DNA from: Artocarpus heterophyllus
Taxonomy: Eukaryota; Streptophyta; Magnoliopsida; Rosales; Moraceae
Direction: 5' to 3'
Length of the DNA: 64,000 bases
Assembly: GCA_025403435.1 (NCBI GenBank)
Contig: CM046333.1
Location: 12,549,770 to 12,613,769, forward strand
Made by a program: the position numbers and the translations under genes. This document shows, piece by piece, positions 23,231-35,949 of this stretch (the first letter of the stretch is position 1; every line of letters starts with the position of its first letter). The notes beneath the pieces were generated by a model, which was not told where the DNA came from, did no database searches, and was given only the letters and a program-made list of their open reading frames with translations.

Positions 23231-26200
23231 ATGGCGACTCTCTTGAAGTGCTACAAACCCTTCTTCTCCTTCCATCTCTCTTCACTCTCCAATTCGGCTC
23301 GGACGATTAGACTCAGCGCTTTCCGGCCCCACACCTTCTTGAAGTTGAAGCTCAACAGGAGCAATATCCGCTGCCTCGGCTCTTCGAGCTCGTCATCTCC
23401 GCCGTCGATTGCGGAGAACATTGGCGCCAAATCCGACGGCGCTGCGACGGAGAGAGAGAGTCCGTTGTCGTCGGAGCTGTGGGTGTACAACACAATGAGC
23501 AGAAAGAAGGAGGTTTTCAGGCCCAAAGTTGTAGGAAAAGTCGGGATGTATGTCTGTGGAGTCACCGCTTATGACCTCAGTCATATCGGCCATGCTCGCG
23601 TCTACGTCACTTTCGATGTCCTCTACAGGTGATTCTCTCTCTCTCTATATATATATATTTTAATATACTTAATAACAAAGTGCATATTTGGGACATTGAT
23701 TGGATTGTGTTGGTGTTTTCTTCGCTTGGAATTAGGCAGATATCTTAGGCATTTGGGATACGAAGTCCGTTATGTTCGAAATTTCACCGATGTGGATGAC
23801 AAAGTAAGTTCGTTTCACTTGGAGCGAAAAAGGCAGTTTTTTTTTTTTTAGTTCTTTATAGGTTACTTATTATGTATTGGAATGGCTATACTGGATGTGT
23901 TGTCGTTAATGTTAATTGGGTTTTTTTTTAAGCTGTGTAAGAAGTGCAATGTGTTATTTGAAAAAAAAAACAAAGAAAAAGGGCGGATTCCAAATGCCAA
24001 TTATTTTCCACATTGGTATGACAGGATATCATAGCTTAGTCTGCGCTTTTCAAATTCTGTAGATAATCGCTCGAGCGAATGAGTTGGGGGAGGATCCCAT
24101 TAATTTGAGTAGGCGCTATTGCGAAGAGTTCAATCAAGATATGGTCTATCTTCATTGCCTGCAACCTTCTGTGGAGCCACGGGTGTCCGATCACATGCCA
24201 CAAATCGTTGATATGATCAAACAGGTAATCTGTTCAACCGTGTTCTTTAGTTACTAAAACATTCCACCATTAGCATCTTTTCTTGTCTGCAAAAGGATAA
24301 GAACTTAACAAATTTGGTTTTGGCTTCGGTAATCTAATCATGTTCTTGTGATGCACCACATCGTGTGTGTTATCTCACGGTTTTTTACATGCAGATTATT
24401 GATAATGGGTATGCCTACACAGTAGATGGTGATGTCTACTTCAATGTGGACACATTTCCAGAATATGGACAACTATCTGGTCGGAAGTTGGAAGATAATC
24501 GAGCTGGTGAACGGGTAGCTATCGACTCAAGGAAGAAAAACCCTGCTGACTTTGCATTATGGAAGGTAGGAATAAAATTACTGGCAGTTAGAAATGCACA
24601 TTGAAAGTTGAAAAATGGGACATATACTCTTTAAGTGTCCTAGAAGATTTATATAATTCATCTATGAAAGTATTCTACTTGGTTGAATCCTTGCATACTG
24701 TGGTGGCATAGAGGTATAGAAAGAATACTGGCAATGGTCAAACTCACGAAAAATAACGTGTCATGCAACATTGTCTTAATGTAATTTTATATGAACTTTC
24801 TAGCAGAATTTTTTAACATTTAATCAGTTTAATTATACGCCAAGGAAACTGTAAATTTAGAATACTATTATCAGAACAAAGAACAATTTTTTCTCGCTTG
24901 GAAGCTAACCACAAATCTCTTTCTTTTTCTTTCTTTCTTTTTTTTTGTTTGGCAGTCTGCTAAGGAAGGGGAACCCTTCTGGGACAGTCCATGGGGCCCT
25001 GGAAGACCCGGCTGGCATATTGAATGCAGTGCCATGAGTGCTGCTTATCTTGGTTATTCTTTTGACATACATGGTGGAGGAATGGACCTCGTGTTTCCCC
25101 ACCATGAAAATGAAATTGCTCAGAGCTGTGCTGCCTGCAAGCAAAGTAATATAAGCTACTGGGTACATAATGGCTTTGTCACTGTTGATTCGGAGAAAAT
25201 GTCCAAATCCCTCGGAAACTTCTTCACAATTCGGCAGGTAAGGTTGATTACCATTTTTAGCAATCACTTGGTCTTGAATCAGATTCTTTTCTTCCTGATT
25301 CTGTTTTAAATATTTGACTTTTCAGGTTATTGACCTCTACCATCCGCTTGCTTTAAGACTTTTCTTGTTGGGTACCCATTATCGATCTCCAATTAACTAC
25401 TCCGACGCACTGCTTGAAAGTGCTTCGGACCGTATTTTCTACATGTATCAGGTACAATGCCACCCGGATCATCTAACAAAAGTAGATATGACCAAGAGAT
25501 TGTTTTCTTTTAAAATCACTTAGCTTTATGTGTTTTCTGATTTAACCACTAAATGTAAAATTTATTGTATTGCAGACTTTACGTGATTGTGAGGATGTTT
25601 TGAGCCAACATGATGTGACAACTCTGAATGATTCTATCCCACCCAATACTGTGGATGAAATCAACAAGTTCCAAAGTGTTTTTGTAGCTTCAATGTCAGA
25701 CGATCTTCTCACTCCTGTTGTTTTTGCTGCACTATCTGATCCGTTAAAAACCATCAATGATCTCCTGCATACCCGCAAGGTATTGGACCATGGGCGTGTA
25801 ATTTTGCGTCATTATGAATCAATCAATATAATTCCGTTTTAATCATTTGGGATGCAACTAAAGCAACATAAAAGCTAAATTTTTTAGCCTTGTTTAGGCC
25901 CAACCACGTTACTAGCTTTGTTCCTTCTCTGTGCAGTGCTAATTTTACCTCCCCTAGTTGTCAATTTTTCAATGCTGATATCGAATGTTCTTTGAGAAAA
26001 GTTATGATCTTCTCATTGGTTTTGAGTGCAGGGAAAGAAGCAAGCTTTGCGAGTAGAATCACTTGCAGCTTTGGAAAAGACGATCAGGAATGTACTATAT
26101 ATATTAGGATTAATGCCTGCAAGTTACTCCAAGGTACAGAAATAGGTTTCACACTCCTCATCTTTTGCCTTTTGACGCATTTTTTTTCAATTGTTTTACA

Positions 26201-26535
26201 AAATTGGAATCCTTTTTAAAGGCAAATTAGCTGCATAACACCATGTTGCTGTGATAAGCGGATTATTTGTAGCTGTGCATGAACTTTCTATCTAACAGAT
26301 TTTGCAGGAACTGCGGGAAAAAGCATTGAAGCGTGCCAACTTAACGGAAGATCAAGTCCTGTGCAAAATCGAGGAAAGGACTGAAGCAAGGGTGAAAAAG
26401 GAATATGAAAAATCAGATACAATTAGGAAAGAATTAGCAGCTGTAGGTATTGCTCTTATGGACAGCCCGGATGGCACAACTTGGAGACCAGCTGTACCAC
26501 TTGCACTTCAAGAGCAGCAGGGTTCAACAACCTGA
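23231..26535 (+). CDS. Cysteine--tRNA ligase, organellar type (9 exons)
   Basis: Exons 23231-23628, 23740-23803, 24063-24224, 24395-24565, 24956-25237, 25326-25451, 25576-25779, 26032-26133 and 26299-26535 sum to 1746 nt, in frame, 581 residues. The enzyme charges tRNA-Cys. The ~80-residue Ser/Arg-rich N-terminus ([20 protein letters not shown]) looks like a plastid/mitochondrial transit peptide, which fits plant class Ia CysRS of bacterial type. HIGH is at H118-H121 (SHIGHARV) and KMSKS at 346-350. The zinc ligands expected from E. coli CysRS are all present with the right spacing: C109, C289, H314 and E318. The C-terminus has the anticodon-binding helices, ending with [19 protein letters not shown]. 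An upstream in-frame ATG at 23126 would add 35 residues with no targeting character; I prefer 23231. Arabidopsis At2g31170 (SYCO) is the likely counterpart, from memory. Confidence 0.95.
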
Positions 26536-27240
26536 ATGACGTGGGAAGCAAGATTATTATAGCTTGTCAATGTATACTGCCGTAACGAATCAGGGTGAGA
26601 GCATTGATTTCCCTCGAATTGGTTAATGTTAGAATCAAACCATAAGAAGTCATGGGGGAAGAAATTTTGGCCAACTGATGTGTTATTTTTCGTTTTTTTA
26701 AAGTGCAATTGTTTACACACATACATATGTATGTATGTAAGTATATGTATTACACTAGTTTTGCCAATGAATGGCTCTCATTTCTACAGAAAGGATCATC
26801 GATCTGTTCCTTTTTCCCCTTGTAAAATGAGTGCAAAATCTAACCAGTGAGCAGGAAAAAAAAATGTGAGGCGTTAGAAAATACGAATTAAATTTAGACT
26901 AAGCTTCATAAACTTTTTTAATCGATAAAGAAATTAATTGAATAAGAAAACTTCCAACGTTTCAGACAATTTTTGGATAAGCATTACAACTAGAGAGCGC
27001 AGAATGATCTCGACAATGGATCAAACTGTACATATCCTAAAAGAAGCTTCTGCCAATATCTGAATATGACTATTAACAATCTAACAAATTCTTCACAACT
27101 CATTCCCCGCAAATCAACGCAATGCCGTGTAGATGATGCTCTGATGAAATACCGATGCAAAAATTGCTCAAGATCCAGATCAACAACCAAACAATGGAAA
27201 AGTGAAATGCCCCTTTGATAAGCTATCTACATTTTCTTGA

Positions 27241-30200
27241 TTAGGCTAGTGAGCACACTTTGTCTGAAAAGAGAGTTAAATGTCAGTTGTCAAATTCAAG
27301 TCAGTCTTAAATATGGAAATTACTCCAGTGCAATCCATTTGAAAACCATAGAAACTTCAAAGAAGACACAAAAGTGAGTCGAGCAGACTTTACCTCGTCT
27401 AATACTACTACAGCAAAAACGATTGTCATCTATATATGTTGCTTGGAGACCCATCATCCACGAACCTATTGATATATCGTCATGAGCATAAGTCTTCAAA
27501 GAAGCACTGAAATGACGATGAGTTTCAGAATAAGTTATTGGGACTTTATGAAAATATATGATCAGCATTTACATTCTACCATAAGTTGAAAACAACCAAA
27601 TAGTGGAATTGAGTTGATTGAATGCCTGGATGAGTTTGAATCCATTGTGATTGAACTTGACAGCGTCTATGCATTTATATGTGATGGCTGTTATGGATGA
27701 GACAGGCTACAATATTTTTGTGTCGATACTCATTCATTAAATAAATTGTATTTTAGGCCGACTTGAAAATATGATGGATAAAGGTGACAAAAGAAAACCT
27801 GATACATATTAGTTTCATATACTAAATATTGTCATCATATCCAAACCAGATCTATCTTCGACAACTAACCTGTTTACATAGATATACTGAGCCAAATTCT
27901 TGGAGAGAATCAAAAGTGAACCAGATGCGTGACGGAAGTACCTGAATGCAGGGAAAAACTTCAGGACAAGCCCATGAATGGTTTTAAGTGTGAGCAACAG
28001 TGATTATCTATTAGACAAAACATATGAACAGAATGTGAACAATTACAGAGGAATACTGAAACAAATATGAACACTACTTACGATTTCTCATCACCAAATT
28101 TCCACCATTCAGGTTCATACCAAGGCTTCCCTCTGAAATCAAATTCAATTAAAAATCAAAAGCTAAATTCTAACCACCTTCAGATTAAGAAGGTGACAAA
28201 ATCCGATAATAGTAATTGATAAAAAAATCTTGACGCACAATGAACAATCTTCATGCAACAGTTCCATGATGATAGCACAATCACCATACTAAATACAGAG
28301 GAGACATGATTCGTGATCACAATAAACTTGAACAAAGGTAGCGTAATACATACTCTTCAGCAACCACATCTCCTGACTTCATGCAGCCAATATAAGAACT
28401 ATTTTGACCACGACGTTGTTCAAGAAGTCCAATTAGCCCCTCTGTTATGCAAAGAAACTAGTCTAGTGTAAATAGTAAGACCAAATGTTTTATCTTTAAA
28501 GTAATCCCAACTCCGAAATTGTAATATATTTGAAAGAGTGAAGAGAATCGAAGCTCGACCAAGATCAAGGTCAATGTAGTCATCAACTTTAACATAAAAT
28601 TCAGCGTTCCAATTTTGGACAGCTGTACTGAAGAAGAACTTTGCTTTCTTGTGCAACTCTTCCTGAGCCTCCTCATGGCCTTCCTATAATTTATATGGTT
28701 TAAACCCAAGCAGTCAGTAATTGAAGATATTCTGCTTCTGAAAAGAAATAGAGTTACATTTTGTATAAAATGGTACATCAAATATTTTCAACAATATTAT
28801 TATAGAACCCTATTCACCAATTGCGGACATAAAAACTTCATTATGTCAAGAACTATATCAATACATGCCAATGTTTCCACACGTCAGCATACAAGCTCAT
28901 CAAACTAAGAGAAAGAATAGAAGCAATGACATTGAAGCAACAACTGAAATTATAATGCTTAAGACTTACAAGAATAAAAAAATCTTTGGTTGAACGATTT
29001 TCCTCATCGATATTGCGATCTAAACTATCGCCCCGGTTAGCACTGCCAATTTCAATATAGAATTTTTATTAGTAGAGTGTGGCCCTTCAACGACTATTGT
29101 GATCTTACTATTGATAATGTTCAAGTTACACACTTAAAGCAACTAGCAAGAACGGGAAAGCATGAAGTATTAAAATAACGAGGATTAAAGTTGAGAAAAA
29201 CCTCCGACCAATTACAAAACGTATGACTACTCCTCTCTCTTCTAGTTTTCTCAAGGCCTCACCTACAAAAGCCACAAAAGCAAAAGCAATTTACAAACGA
29301 ATATTTGTTACGGAAAAGATATATAAACCTGAAGTTAACTGAGTTTTGACCAAAGATATAGACATATCACAAGGCATTTAACCCTCAAGTATTCATATTT
29401 TAGACATAGAAATATATATAAACACTAAAAAAGAGCAGATGTTTAATTTTAAAAAATAATAGAAGTTGTCCAGGAATAAAAATTTTACATGTAGAAATTT
29501 GCAAATAATAGCCTCATGAGCTTGCTAAAATATTTGAAATCAGTAAAACGTAAAGTTAGCCCCTTTGAACCAGATTTTGAGTTCTTTGCTATAACAGAAT
29601 CCAACTGACCTTTAGGCATCCAAGATCCTCTGAACAAATTTCTCTTTAATCGACTACCAAATCCAGTGTAAACTCCAATAACAGCAAGGAGCTGGGAAGA
29701 AGAAGATCCACTTTGTTGCAAATTGTTCTTCAAGTACCCTTGACTCTTCGCCAATGTCAGATCCATCTCAGCTTCCACAATCCTCCTCTCCAGATCTCTA
29801 AATACCAACACAGTCAATGCATGAACAAATACTGGATTTGATACAGCTACAATGTTCAGAACCAATCCGAGTAAAATAAAAGTCAAGAACTTACTTGCAT
29901 CCAAGGACCGCCAACTTATCATCAACTGAAAGAATCTTGGGTCTCTACAAACAAAAACAAGTGAACATCTTACAAAAAATCTGTGAGAAAATAAGATCAT
30001 AAATGAAGGAACTCATCGATTGCAACTATTCCTCAGTTCCAGTAAATGAATCTCGCACTCTTAAACTTCACTTCAACTTTTACACATAATTATCGAAAGA
30101 AAACTCCTACTTTAGTCAAAGTACCACACAGATTCTCCTGAAAAGCTACTCAAACAAACCTGGCCCGTATTTTTCTTGAGAAGATCAAGTAGTAACGTTC

Positions 30201-30772
30201 TGTTCTCTGCATCCTGCCATAACCTGAATAGCCAAAACAAGAACAATCGAAATCTTAGATTTAAGATGATTTTGATTCCATTTTGATGGAACCGGAGATC
30301 TAAATCCAAAAAACAAAGCAGTTTCAAAGTTTCAAAACTATAAAATTCGAATAGGAAGAAAATTCCTGAAAAACGTAAAAGTAATTCTGACTCACAAGGA
30401 CCGGGAAATTTGAAACCATTTTTCATACTCAACGGCCGAAAATCAAACAAAGGATCTCCATTGCAGAGTCCTCTAAAATTTCCAAATCCACATTTCCCAC
30501 TTAAGAAACCAGATAGCACAAATTATGGCCGGCACAGTTTGGCTTTTCGTCATCAAATCCAAACCTCTCACATTTTCTCGGAAACCAAACAGGGCAATCA
30601 AAAGGAAAAAAAAAAATTGAAATAATCAGAGGAGAGTAGGATCGGACCTGCCGGCGACATAGAGCCAAGCGAGGCAAGAGAATAAGGCCATGACAAGGGA
30701 GGGTTTCGAGGTCTGAATAGGTTTTGATCTCCATCGTCTCTCCGATTTCGTCGTCGTTGGCAAACTCTCCAT
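27241..30772 (-). CDS. HPGT: Hydroxyproline O-galactosyltransferase, GT31 (HPGT type)
   Basis: Read on the minus strand from ATG 30772 to TAA 27241. Clear exons are 30772-30648, 30223-30160, 29944-29895 and 29797-29610, then about 29270-29205, 29043-28973, 28685-28552, 28440-28370, 28130-28080, 27950-27870 and 27506-27397, plus a last 23-nt exon 27263-27241 (DKVCSLA). Mid-gene borders are approximate. The protein starts [17 protein letters not shown] with one Golgi anchor ([16 protein letters not shown]). The stem has [20 protein letters not shown], then the GT31 domain with [70 protein letters not shown] and [20 protein letters not shown]. HPGTs add the first galactose to hydroxyproline of arabinogalactan proteins in the Golgi. 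It most resembles Arabidopsis HPGT1-3. It lies tail-to-tail with CysRS, about 700 bp apart. Confidence 0.92.
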
Positions 30773-30786
30773 CTCTCACAATACCA

Positions 30787-30805
30787 TGAGAGAGAGAGAG
30801 AGAGC
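30787..30805. repeat. (GA)n tract in the HPGT 5' leader
   Basis: A GA dinucleotide run 15-35 bp upstream of the HPGT start codon (CT-rich on the coding strand), as is common in plant 5' untranslated leaders. Confidence 0.7.
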
Positions 30806-31059
30806 AAAAGGCCAGTAAAATGTATAATAATTATATAAGGTGTAGACGTAAAAGGAATGAAAGTCAAAGGCGCGTAAATGGGGAAATAACAGTCGAGATT
30901 ACTTATCCATAACGGAAGAAGCTTCCCAAAACTGGGAAATTTTTTCAGAGCTCAGCAATGGAAATGCCGTAGTAATTCTTCCACCAGAAAAGGAAAGGAA
31001 AGAAAAAGAGGAGATCGGAGGGAGTGTCCAGTGGACTTTGAGAGATGGAAGAGAGAGGG

Positions 31060-32390
31060 CGAAGTCCGTTCAGAATAGCTTATATTGGGCTTTTAAGTTG
31101 CCCCTTGGGCTAATCTGTAGGACATTTTATAGATCTCTAGCTGCTGGCCAATTTGATGAAGGGTTGATAAGAGACGTGGCCTTTTTTTTATTGGTAAAAT
31201 TTTTTATATATTTTAATGTATATATATAAAAATATTAATGATCTAAAAAATGATATTTTTAGTTTTAGTTATATTTTAGAATAATTAGAATACACGTATT
31301 TAAGATTTTAAATAGATTATAATATTATTATATTTAAAAAATCCCTGAAATTAGGTTGTTTGTTGTTTAAATTCAAATTGGTATTCAAAATAACAATTTT
31401 AAAATTCCCTCAACTAAATAACAGACTTTTTTTAATAGAATCATGATTTTACTGATAAATTAAAATTAAGATGCTGTAATTAAATTAATGATATGGTATT
31501 TATTAAGTTTTTTTTTCTGTGTCTTACAGGTTATATAATTAATATATCATTAAGTTAATGATATGTAATGACATTCCTTTTTTTAAGACTTCAATTAGTA
31601 ATATCATTTATGTTTTATTGGTGATAGGTAATTAAATTAATGAAATAGTATTTATTAAGTCTTTTTGTGTGTCATAGTTTATATAATTAATATATTATCA
31701 ACTTAATGATACATAATGATAATAATATTTAACGACATTCATTTTATAAAACTTCAAGTGATAATGATACTTCTTATTTAGGGTATGCTAATGTTATGGA
31801 TTGCGAATACAAACAATATTACATTAAGTTAATGATATTTATTTTTTATTGCTTCTTATGTTATATTTTTTCTTTGAAATTCTATTGTAAGTAATTTAAT
31901 GACATGGATGATTTTTTTTTTTTGTTGTTTAAGTTACATTGTAATTAATTAAGTATATCTATATTTCCCTAATATCATTTTTTTCAACGAATCAACTATG
32001 AGAAAAATAAGAAAATTTGTTAAAAAATAAAAAATGAATACATGATGAAGTCCACTTAAAAGGGTATTTTTAGATTCTCAATATATGCAATTTAAAAAAA
32101 AAAAAAAAGGGGGACTTATAAGTGATTATTGAAAAACGAAAACAAATTTTAATTCACTTCTTAAAAAAAGTCACATTGTGTAATTTTTACTTTGACAAAT
32201 CTATATTGTTTTTCCATTTTACTACTTCTTTTTCAAAAGATATTTCTAATTAATATAAACACGTTATTTTTTAAAAGTATTTTTGGTTAAAGTTATCTAA
32301 ATATGTTTTCTAAATATGTGTTTTTTTAATATGTGTTAAACATGTATTATCTAGAGGTGTTTTGTCCTTTAACTGAGAAAATGGGCACGG

Positions 32391-32424
<34 letters not shown>

Positions 32425-33480
32425 ACAAAGAGGTAGTACTTGTAAAAAAGCGGTTACCACGTAACTTACTCTCTAGCTGCAAAGTTGGCGGGGGACCTCC
32501 TACCTAGCCGGTAACAATCTCTTTAGCGAGGAGGGAAAATTAAATAAATAACCGTCTTTGAAGTAGACAAATATATACCAAACTAATTATTTTTTAATGA
32601 TCTCAAATATAAATGTCGATAGTCATATAACGTTACGTTTTGTGCTCTATTTTAGTTTTTTTGTTATAAAATTTAAGCTTCTAAACTTATTAAAGGAAAC
32701 CTATCAAATTTAAACAATTAAAACATTATGATATTATATTTCTTAAGTAAAAAAAGTCAACACATTAATATACGATAAAATGCTAAAATTTGTCAAACGA
32801 TGGTTTTCTTATTCTTCTGATATTTGCGTAAAAATTTGACCTAAAATTAGAGATATGGAGTTGCTAGGAAAGACGGAGCATTCAAATTTAACAGGATCTA
32901 AGTTTCATGCGAATTGTAACAAAATCAATAAGTAAAGGAAACCTTAAAACTGTGAACCAATTCCTTCCAAAAAAAAAAAAAAAAACTCTCAATCAACCCC
33001 CTTTATCTTTATTTATTTAATTTGTTTGATATAGGAGAGGCCTCTTATCAACGGGACTAGGGTGAAAGGTTGCAAGCACTTTCTAACTTGTTCGTGTGTC
33101 ACCTTAAGAGGTATGTGAATGTGAAAGAAGTTAGAACTTTGATGTCCCAACCCATATGAAGAAAAGTAATATAAATAAAAAATTAAGAGTAAAAATGAAC
33201 TTCTCGAACTATAAGTTTAGCACAAAGTGATGAAAATAAGAGCGTCCAGGCCCTAAGATGATATGATAACCTTACCATAGTCTTCAAGGAGAATTAAAAA
33301 CCTTTCAAGCCAATTGCAAAATGAACGCTATAAAGTCGGCGAAATAGAATTATAAAACAAAAATTCCTTTGTTAGAGTTTTGCTGAACACGGCTGTCCAT
33401 GATGTTTCAGAATCCGTCAGCTTCCTGGTCGTGAAAATTAGGCCGTTGATGTGCGCATCCGGGTCATGCTTGTCATAACT
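31060..33480. other. AT-rich intergenic DNA between HPGT and EMC7
   Basis: No gene found. It holds a tandem duplication (31478-31775), a poly-A run of about 30 (32392-32421) and, from 33000, the likely 3' flank of EMC7. A less AT-rich patch at 32440-32530 (GGCGGGGGACCTCCTACCTA) is of unknown origin. Confidence 0.6.
31478..31775. repeat. Diverged tandem duplication, about 150 bp per unit
   Basis: The first unit (about 31478-31612) and second unit (about 31630-31775) share ATTAAATTAATGATATGGTA / ATTAAATTAATGAAATAGTA, then TTTATTAAGT, GTGTCTTACAG / GTGTGTCATAG, ATATAATTAATATAT and an AATGACATTC-AAGACTTCAA ending. Confidence 0.7.
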
Positions 33481-33488
33481 TTCAGTCC

Positions 33489-35614
33489 CTAATTGCTTCT
33501 TGCAGCGCCAGGCAAGATGCTGGCAAGAGATGGAACCCCTTGACCTCTCATTTCTTCTTGTGCTCGTCTTATTTCTTCAGGATCTATCGAAAAAACAACA
33601 GATTTCATATGGTCAGTCCCAGATCATGGACTTTGCAAACAAACTATCTCGTGGCAAGCATAACAACCGTGAAAAAATCATTGTCCTGATCAATATGCTA
33701 TGCGTTTGATTTTACTATGATAATATACGACATATAAATAAGTTCAAAAACTGTTAATTCAAAATCCTACACCTTAAGTATAGAGGACTTACCCATGTTC
33801 TCCACTAATTTGGGCATGAGAAACACGACAATCACCATAAATCCAATCATCAGGCCCATTGGACTTTTCACAACAGACATTATGGAGAAGGGTTCCCTTA
33901 TCTGGTATTACAAAAGACAAAACGAGGTCAAAAATTGATGATATCAAAAGCAGTTAAACTACAAAACAAATAATGACGTTAAAAAGTTTATCAAGGCCAA
34001 CCTCGTAATACTGTTCATCTTTCAATGGCTCTAAGACAAACTCATGCAGTCCCCTCCTGGTCTCCGTCAGTGCTGCTTGAACCTTTCCCGGGTTTCTGGC
34101 GCTAACATCAACTCGGACCTAAAGATTGCAATCAAAGTAAACACATGGGCACATTAGATACGTGGTAACGTCACTTGAAAAAAAAAAATTGCAGATGGAT
34201 AAAACTTACCGGGGAAAAGAAATATCCGATTGCTGCCACTTCAATAAGATGAGTTCCTGCTGGCACATTATGGCTTTAACCACACATGTTAAGAATACCA
34301 AGCATGGCTAATGAAGGAACAGCCACCATTTTACTTTTAAAAATAAAAAAAATCTGGATGACGGAAAAAGCAATAATATGATACTGAAACTTGAAATTCA
34401 TATTGTCCTTACAGAAATTGAAACTTATATATTTTCTATTCTACCATGAGAAGAAAACTAAGGCATCATAGATCAAATTTAAACATGAGTATGAATAAAG
34501 AGAATGGTAGGATACAATGAAAAAAATCCATCGGGCCTCAAAAAGGTAACCCTTTGGCCACCGTTGAGTATGACTTTGATATTTGATATTTTCACAGGAA
34601 GACCAAATCCTTCAGCCCCAAAATCTGTCGAAACAAAATCATGAAGAATGTGCATGGACCAAAGGTCAAATACAAATCATATGAGAAGAGCAAAGTAAGA
34701 GGGAAAAGCCAAGCAGAACATAAAACCATGGGACCACTCTCTTTCTTAGCATTCACTCGCCTTATTAAACACAATCCAACTTTTAACCCACGAACTTAAA
34801 CATCTCATATTAATTATCTTCTTTCTTTTTTCTCTGGCTGTTTAGTTAATTATGTACCAAGAACGGCTAGCTAATTATGCAGCCCATAGTTTAGCTAAGC
34901 ATCGTCTTATGCTAGAAGAAGACACGGTGTGGTCGGAAGATGTTCCGCCATCAATTGTATCTGATATACTGAACGATATTTCTTCTTGATAACAGACACA
35001 ATCATTTCTTAAAAAATAAAAATAAAAAATAACCTCCTCAACGACAAAATTCGGACTTCCAAAAAGGACTGAAGAGGGCCTGATTTAATCCCAAAATACA
35101 AACAATATAGAAAAGACCTAAATCCTAATTAAGCTTGACATATATCTAATCTGCCGAATTATTATTATTATTATTTTGCTTAATGCCAAATTAAAGTCAA
35201 CTAACTAGATATAAAATTGAAACTTTCAGTGACCTAAGCATCCCCAAATTCAGATCATTAGCTTTGTGAGGAAGAATTATGAAAAATTGAGCACAAAAAA
35301 ATACTTAAATACTGAAAATAAAAGTTTAATTTAAATGTTGAAGACAAAGTATAGTTGAAAGTGCACATACTAGGGATCTTCACTCGACCATGAATGGAGT
35401 AACCCTCGCTGGACCTGAAAAAAGTAATTAATTTTAGAATAATCAATCGAAAAAAAAAACAGAAAAGAAAATTACTGATACAAAAGTATCTAGAGCGTTG
35501 TTGCTCTGAAAGATCATACCCAGGCGAAGCTGCAAGGGAAGAAGAGATGAGCGTGAAGCACAACTGTACGAAAAGCAGCAGAACGACCGATTTGGATGGA
35601 GTCCTCGGCGCCAT
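33489..35614 (-). CDS. EMC7: ER membrane protein complex subunit 7 homologue (7 exons)
   Basis: Seven exons join on the minus strand into a 210-residue protein, the usual size for plant EMC7. Exon 1 is 35614-35520. Later exons cover about 35408-35365, 34625-34517, 34276-34213, 34119-34003, 33901-33793 and 33583-33489. A signal peptide (VVLLLFVQLCFTLISSSLAA) is followed by the carbohydrate-binding-like/beta-sandwich domain: GYSIHGRVKIPNFGAEGFGL, KVILNGGQRVTFLRPDGFFS and VPAGTHLIEVAAIGYFFSP. One transmembrane helix follows (MGLMIGFMVIVVFLMPKL). The cytosolic tail DPEEIRRAQEEMRGQGVPSL is the family signature. EMC7 is a lumenal/membrane subunit of the ER complex that inserts tail-anchored and multipass proteins. 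In Arabidopsis, as I recall, EMC7 genes sit next to HPGT genes, as here. No defect seen. Confidence 0.95.
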
Positions 35615-35773
35615 CGCACGGTGATGTTCGCAAGAATTTCTTGTTCACAGGGGATTCGTCGTTTCCTCTCGGTCCTTTGTACTCTGAAGGTTAATGTGTG
35701 ATCTGGTGATTTGTTGTGGTGGGAGTCATCGTGACCGTTCCTTCAACGACGCAGTCAATGAGGGGAAAATAAT

Positions 35774-35938
35774 AGGGTGTTTGAAAAGGTGGTGAAAGAC
35801 ACTTTTACTGTAGCATGTGAGAGTTTTACACTATAGTATATTTTTTTATTGTTACTGTAGCATGTGAGAGCTTTATACTGTTTATAATTGAGATTGTGGT
35901 GGATACTGAGTGGTTCCCACCACTGCTAAATACTGTTC
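35774..35938 (+). mobile_element. MITE family A, copy 3
   Basis: It starts AGGGTGTTTGAAAAGGTGGT and ends TGGTTCCCACCACTGCTAAA. The core carries TTTTACTGTAGCATGTGAGA and GTAGCATGTGAGAGCTTTAT. It sits about 160 bp upstream of the EMC7 start, in its promoter. It is about 90% like copy 4 by eye. Confidence 0.8.
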
Positions 35939-35949
35939 ATAAGTGTTGT

